Below, piece by piece: positions 63,063-64,000 of a stretch of DNA of 64,000 nt. A program made the position numbers and the translations under genes. The stretch spans positions 1,798,001-1,862,000 of the forward strand of contig NZ_CADIKC010000001.1 of the NCBI RefSeq assembly GCF_902859805.1. The letters run 5' to 3'. The notes below the pieces were generated by a model. That model searched no databases. It was not told the origin of the DNA and was given only the letters and a program-made list of their open reading frames with translations. The DNA is from Paraburkholderia sediminicola. GTDB lineage: Bacteria > Pseudomonadota > Gammaproteobacteria > Burkholderiales > Burkholderiaceae. The first letter of the stretch is position 1. Every line of letters begins with the position of its first letter.

Positions 63063-64000
63063 GTCCGCGCGGCGGCGGCCGTGAAGCTGACGGCGCCGCG
63101 CGTTCGATTGCCGAGGCCGTCGCCCGCCGTAGTTACGGCAAGCTCGTCGCGCTGCTGGCGATGCGCACGCGTGACGTCGCCGCCGCCGAGGACGCGCTCG
63201 CCGACGCGTTTGCGGCCGCGCTCGCGGACTGGCCCGAGCGCGGCTGCCCCGCGAATCCCGAAGCGTGGCTGATGACGGTTGCGCGCCGCCGGGCAATCGA
63301 TGGCGCACGCCATCGGCATGTCGGCGACGAAGTGGTGAACCAGCTCACAATTCTCGCCGACGAAATCGACGAACATGAAGCAGGCGTGTTGCCCGACCGG
63401 CGGCTTGCGCTGCTGTTCGCGTGCACGCACCCTGCGCTCGAGGCCGCGATTCGCACGCCGCTAATGCTGCAGGTGGTGCTGGGGCTCGAAGCGAAGACGA
63501 TTGCGTCTGCGTTCCTGATGTCGCCCGCCGCGATGAGCAAGCGCCTCGCGCGAGCGAAGAACAAGATTCGCGAAGCGGGCATTCCGTTCAGCGTGCCCGA
63601 GCGCGAGGAGTTGCCCGGCCGGCTTGCTGCCGTGCTGGAAGCGGTCTATGCGGCGTACGCGGAAGGGTGGACCGATCCGGTTGGCGGCGACACCGAGCGG
63701 CGCGATCTCGTCGGCGAGGCGCTGTTTCTTGCACAACTGCTCATTGAGCTGCTGCCCGAGGAGCCAGAGGCGCTGGGTCTGCTCGCGCTCATGCTGTATG
63801 CGCAGGCGCGGCGCGATGCGCGACGCGATGCAGCCGGCGACTACGTGCCGCTGTCGGCGCAGGATCCGGCGACATGGAACACGCCGATGATCGACGCAGC
63901 CAACGCACTGCTGCGACGCGCGAGTACCTTCAACGCAATCGGACGCTTTCAGCTCGAAGCCGCGCTGCAGTCGGCGCACATTTACCGCTGTCAGACGCAT
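63059..64000 (+). CDS. ECF sigma factor (ECF42-like), 3' end outside window
   Basis: 314 residues present, open to the right edge. Region 2 near residues 20-90 (LVALLAMRTRDVAAAEDALADAF, WPERGCPANPEAWLMTVARRRAID), region 4 near 130-180 (LMLQVVLGLEAKTIASAFLMSPAAMSKRLARAK), then a long C-terminal extension (DUF6596/SnoaL-like), which sets ECF42 apart from simple RpoE-type factors. No anti-sigma gene is seen; the extension may replace it. Overlaps the YCII gene. Confidence 0.9.
   Translation, partial: MSPRGGGREADGAARSIAEAVARRSYGKLVALLAMRTRDVAAAEDALADAFAAALADWPERGCPANPEAWLMTVARRRAIDGARHRHVGDEVVNQLTILADEIDEHEAGVLPDRRLALLFACTHPALEAAIRTPLMLQVVLGLEAKTIASAFLMSPAAMSKRLARAKNKIREAGIPFSVPEREELPGRLAAVLEAVYAAYAEGWTDPVGGDTERRDLVGEALFLAQLLIELLPEEPEALGLLALMLYAQARRDARRDAAGDYVPLSAQDPATWNTPMIDAANALLRRASTFNAIGRFQLEAALQSAHIYRCQTH

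Overview
The window looks like a chromosomal accessory region of a high-GC beta-proteobacterium of the Burkholderia/Paraburkholderia/Caballeronia type. The support is indirect: a DUF4148 secreted protein, a Burkholderia-style general porin, NodT-type outer-membrane lipoprotein, many LysR/TetR regulators next to catabolic genes, and catabolic operons packed with GTGA/ATGA overlaps. I saw no rRNA, tRNA, CRISPR array, insertion sequence or phage gene.

Layout. 1-5.6 kb: part of a nicotinate degradation locus (maleate isomerase running off the left edge, then nicC, nicA and an unusual nicB, with a convergent TetR gene). 5.6-13.3 kb: a zinc-free MDR reductase, a LysR gene, a two-component flavin monooxygenase operon (acyl-CoA-dehydrogenase-fold oxygenase, flavin reductase, EthD-like partner) with an MHS transporter and a TetR gene, and a VOC protein. 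14.1-16.8 kb: amidohydrolase plus MFS transporter. 17-21.7 kb: an RcnB-like protein and a GntR-controlled ribose-type ABC transporter. 22-25.6 kb: a Tat-exported serine hydrolase, a bicupin, a LysR and a VOC gene. 25.7-27.1 kb: a truncated cupin gene next to a DfrA-like dihydrofolate reductase and a GNAT gene, perhaps an acquired patch. 27.5-30.5 kb: small secreted proteins, a lipoprotein and an AraC-VOC-membrane protein operon.

30.6-36.1 kb: a divergent LysR gene and a phosphonate/iron-type ABC operon ending in a LOG-family protein. 36.2-41.3 kb: a porin whose signal peptide is out of frame, a DegP-like protease with two PDZ domains and an NCS1 permease. 42.1-44.4 kb: a Fur-box-linked siderophore receptor. 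44.5-47.5 kb: a compact GbsR/MarR regulon with three matching operators (DCC thiol protein, regulator, leader peptide, SDR-membrane fusion, DUF2269). 47.5-49.1 kb: SoxR divergent from a questin-oxidase-like gene whose promoter has the 19-bp spacer and SoxR box expected for direct SoxR activation. 50.2-52 kb: a TetR/saccharopine-dehydrogenase-like divergon with a perfect palindrome. 52-61.3 kb: a four-gene MdtABC/MuxABC-OpmB-type RND pump operon. 61.8-64 kb: Mug glycosylase, then a YCII protein coupled to an ECF sigma factor that runs off the right edge.

The most interesting items are the GbsR regulon, the SoxR-questin oxidase promoter, the DfrA-like reductase beside a broken cupin gene, the truncated molybdopterin part of NicB, the one-base porin frameshift, and the ABC transporter/LOG operon. 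All function calls are from reading the sequence; no database search was made.
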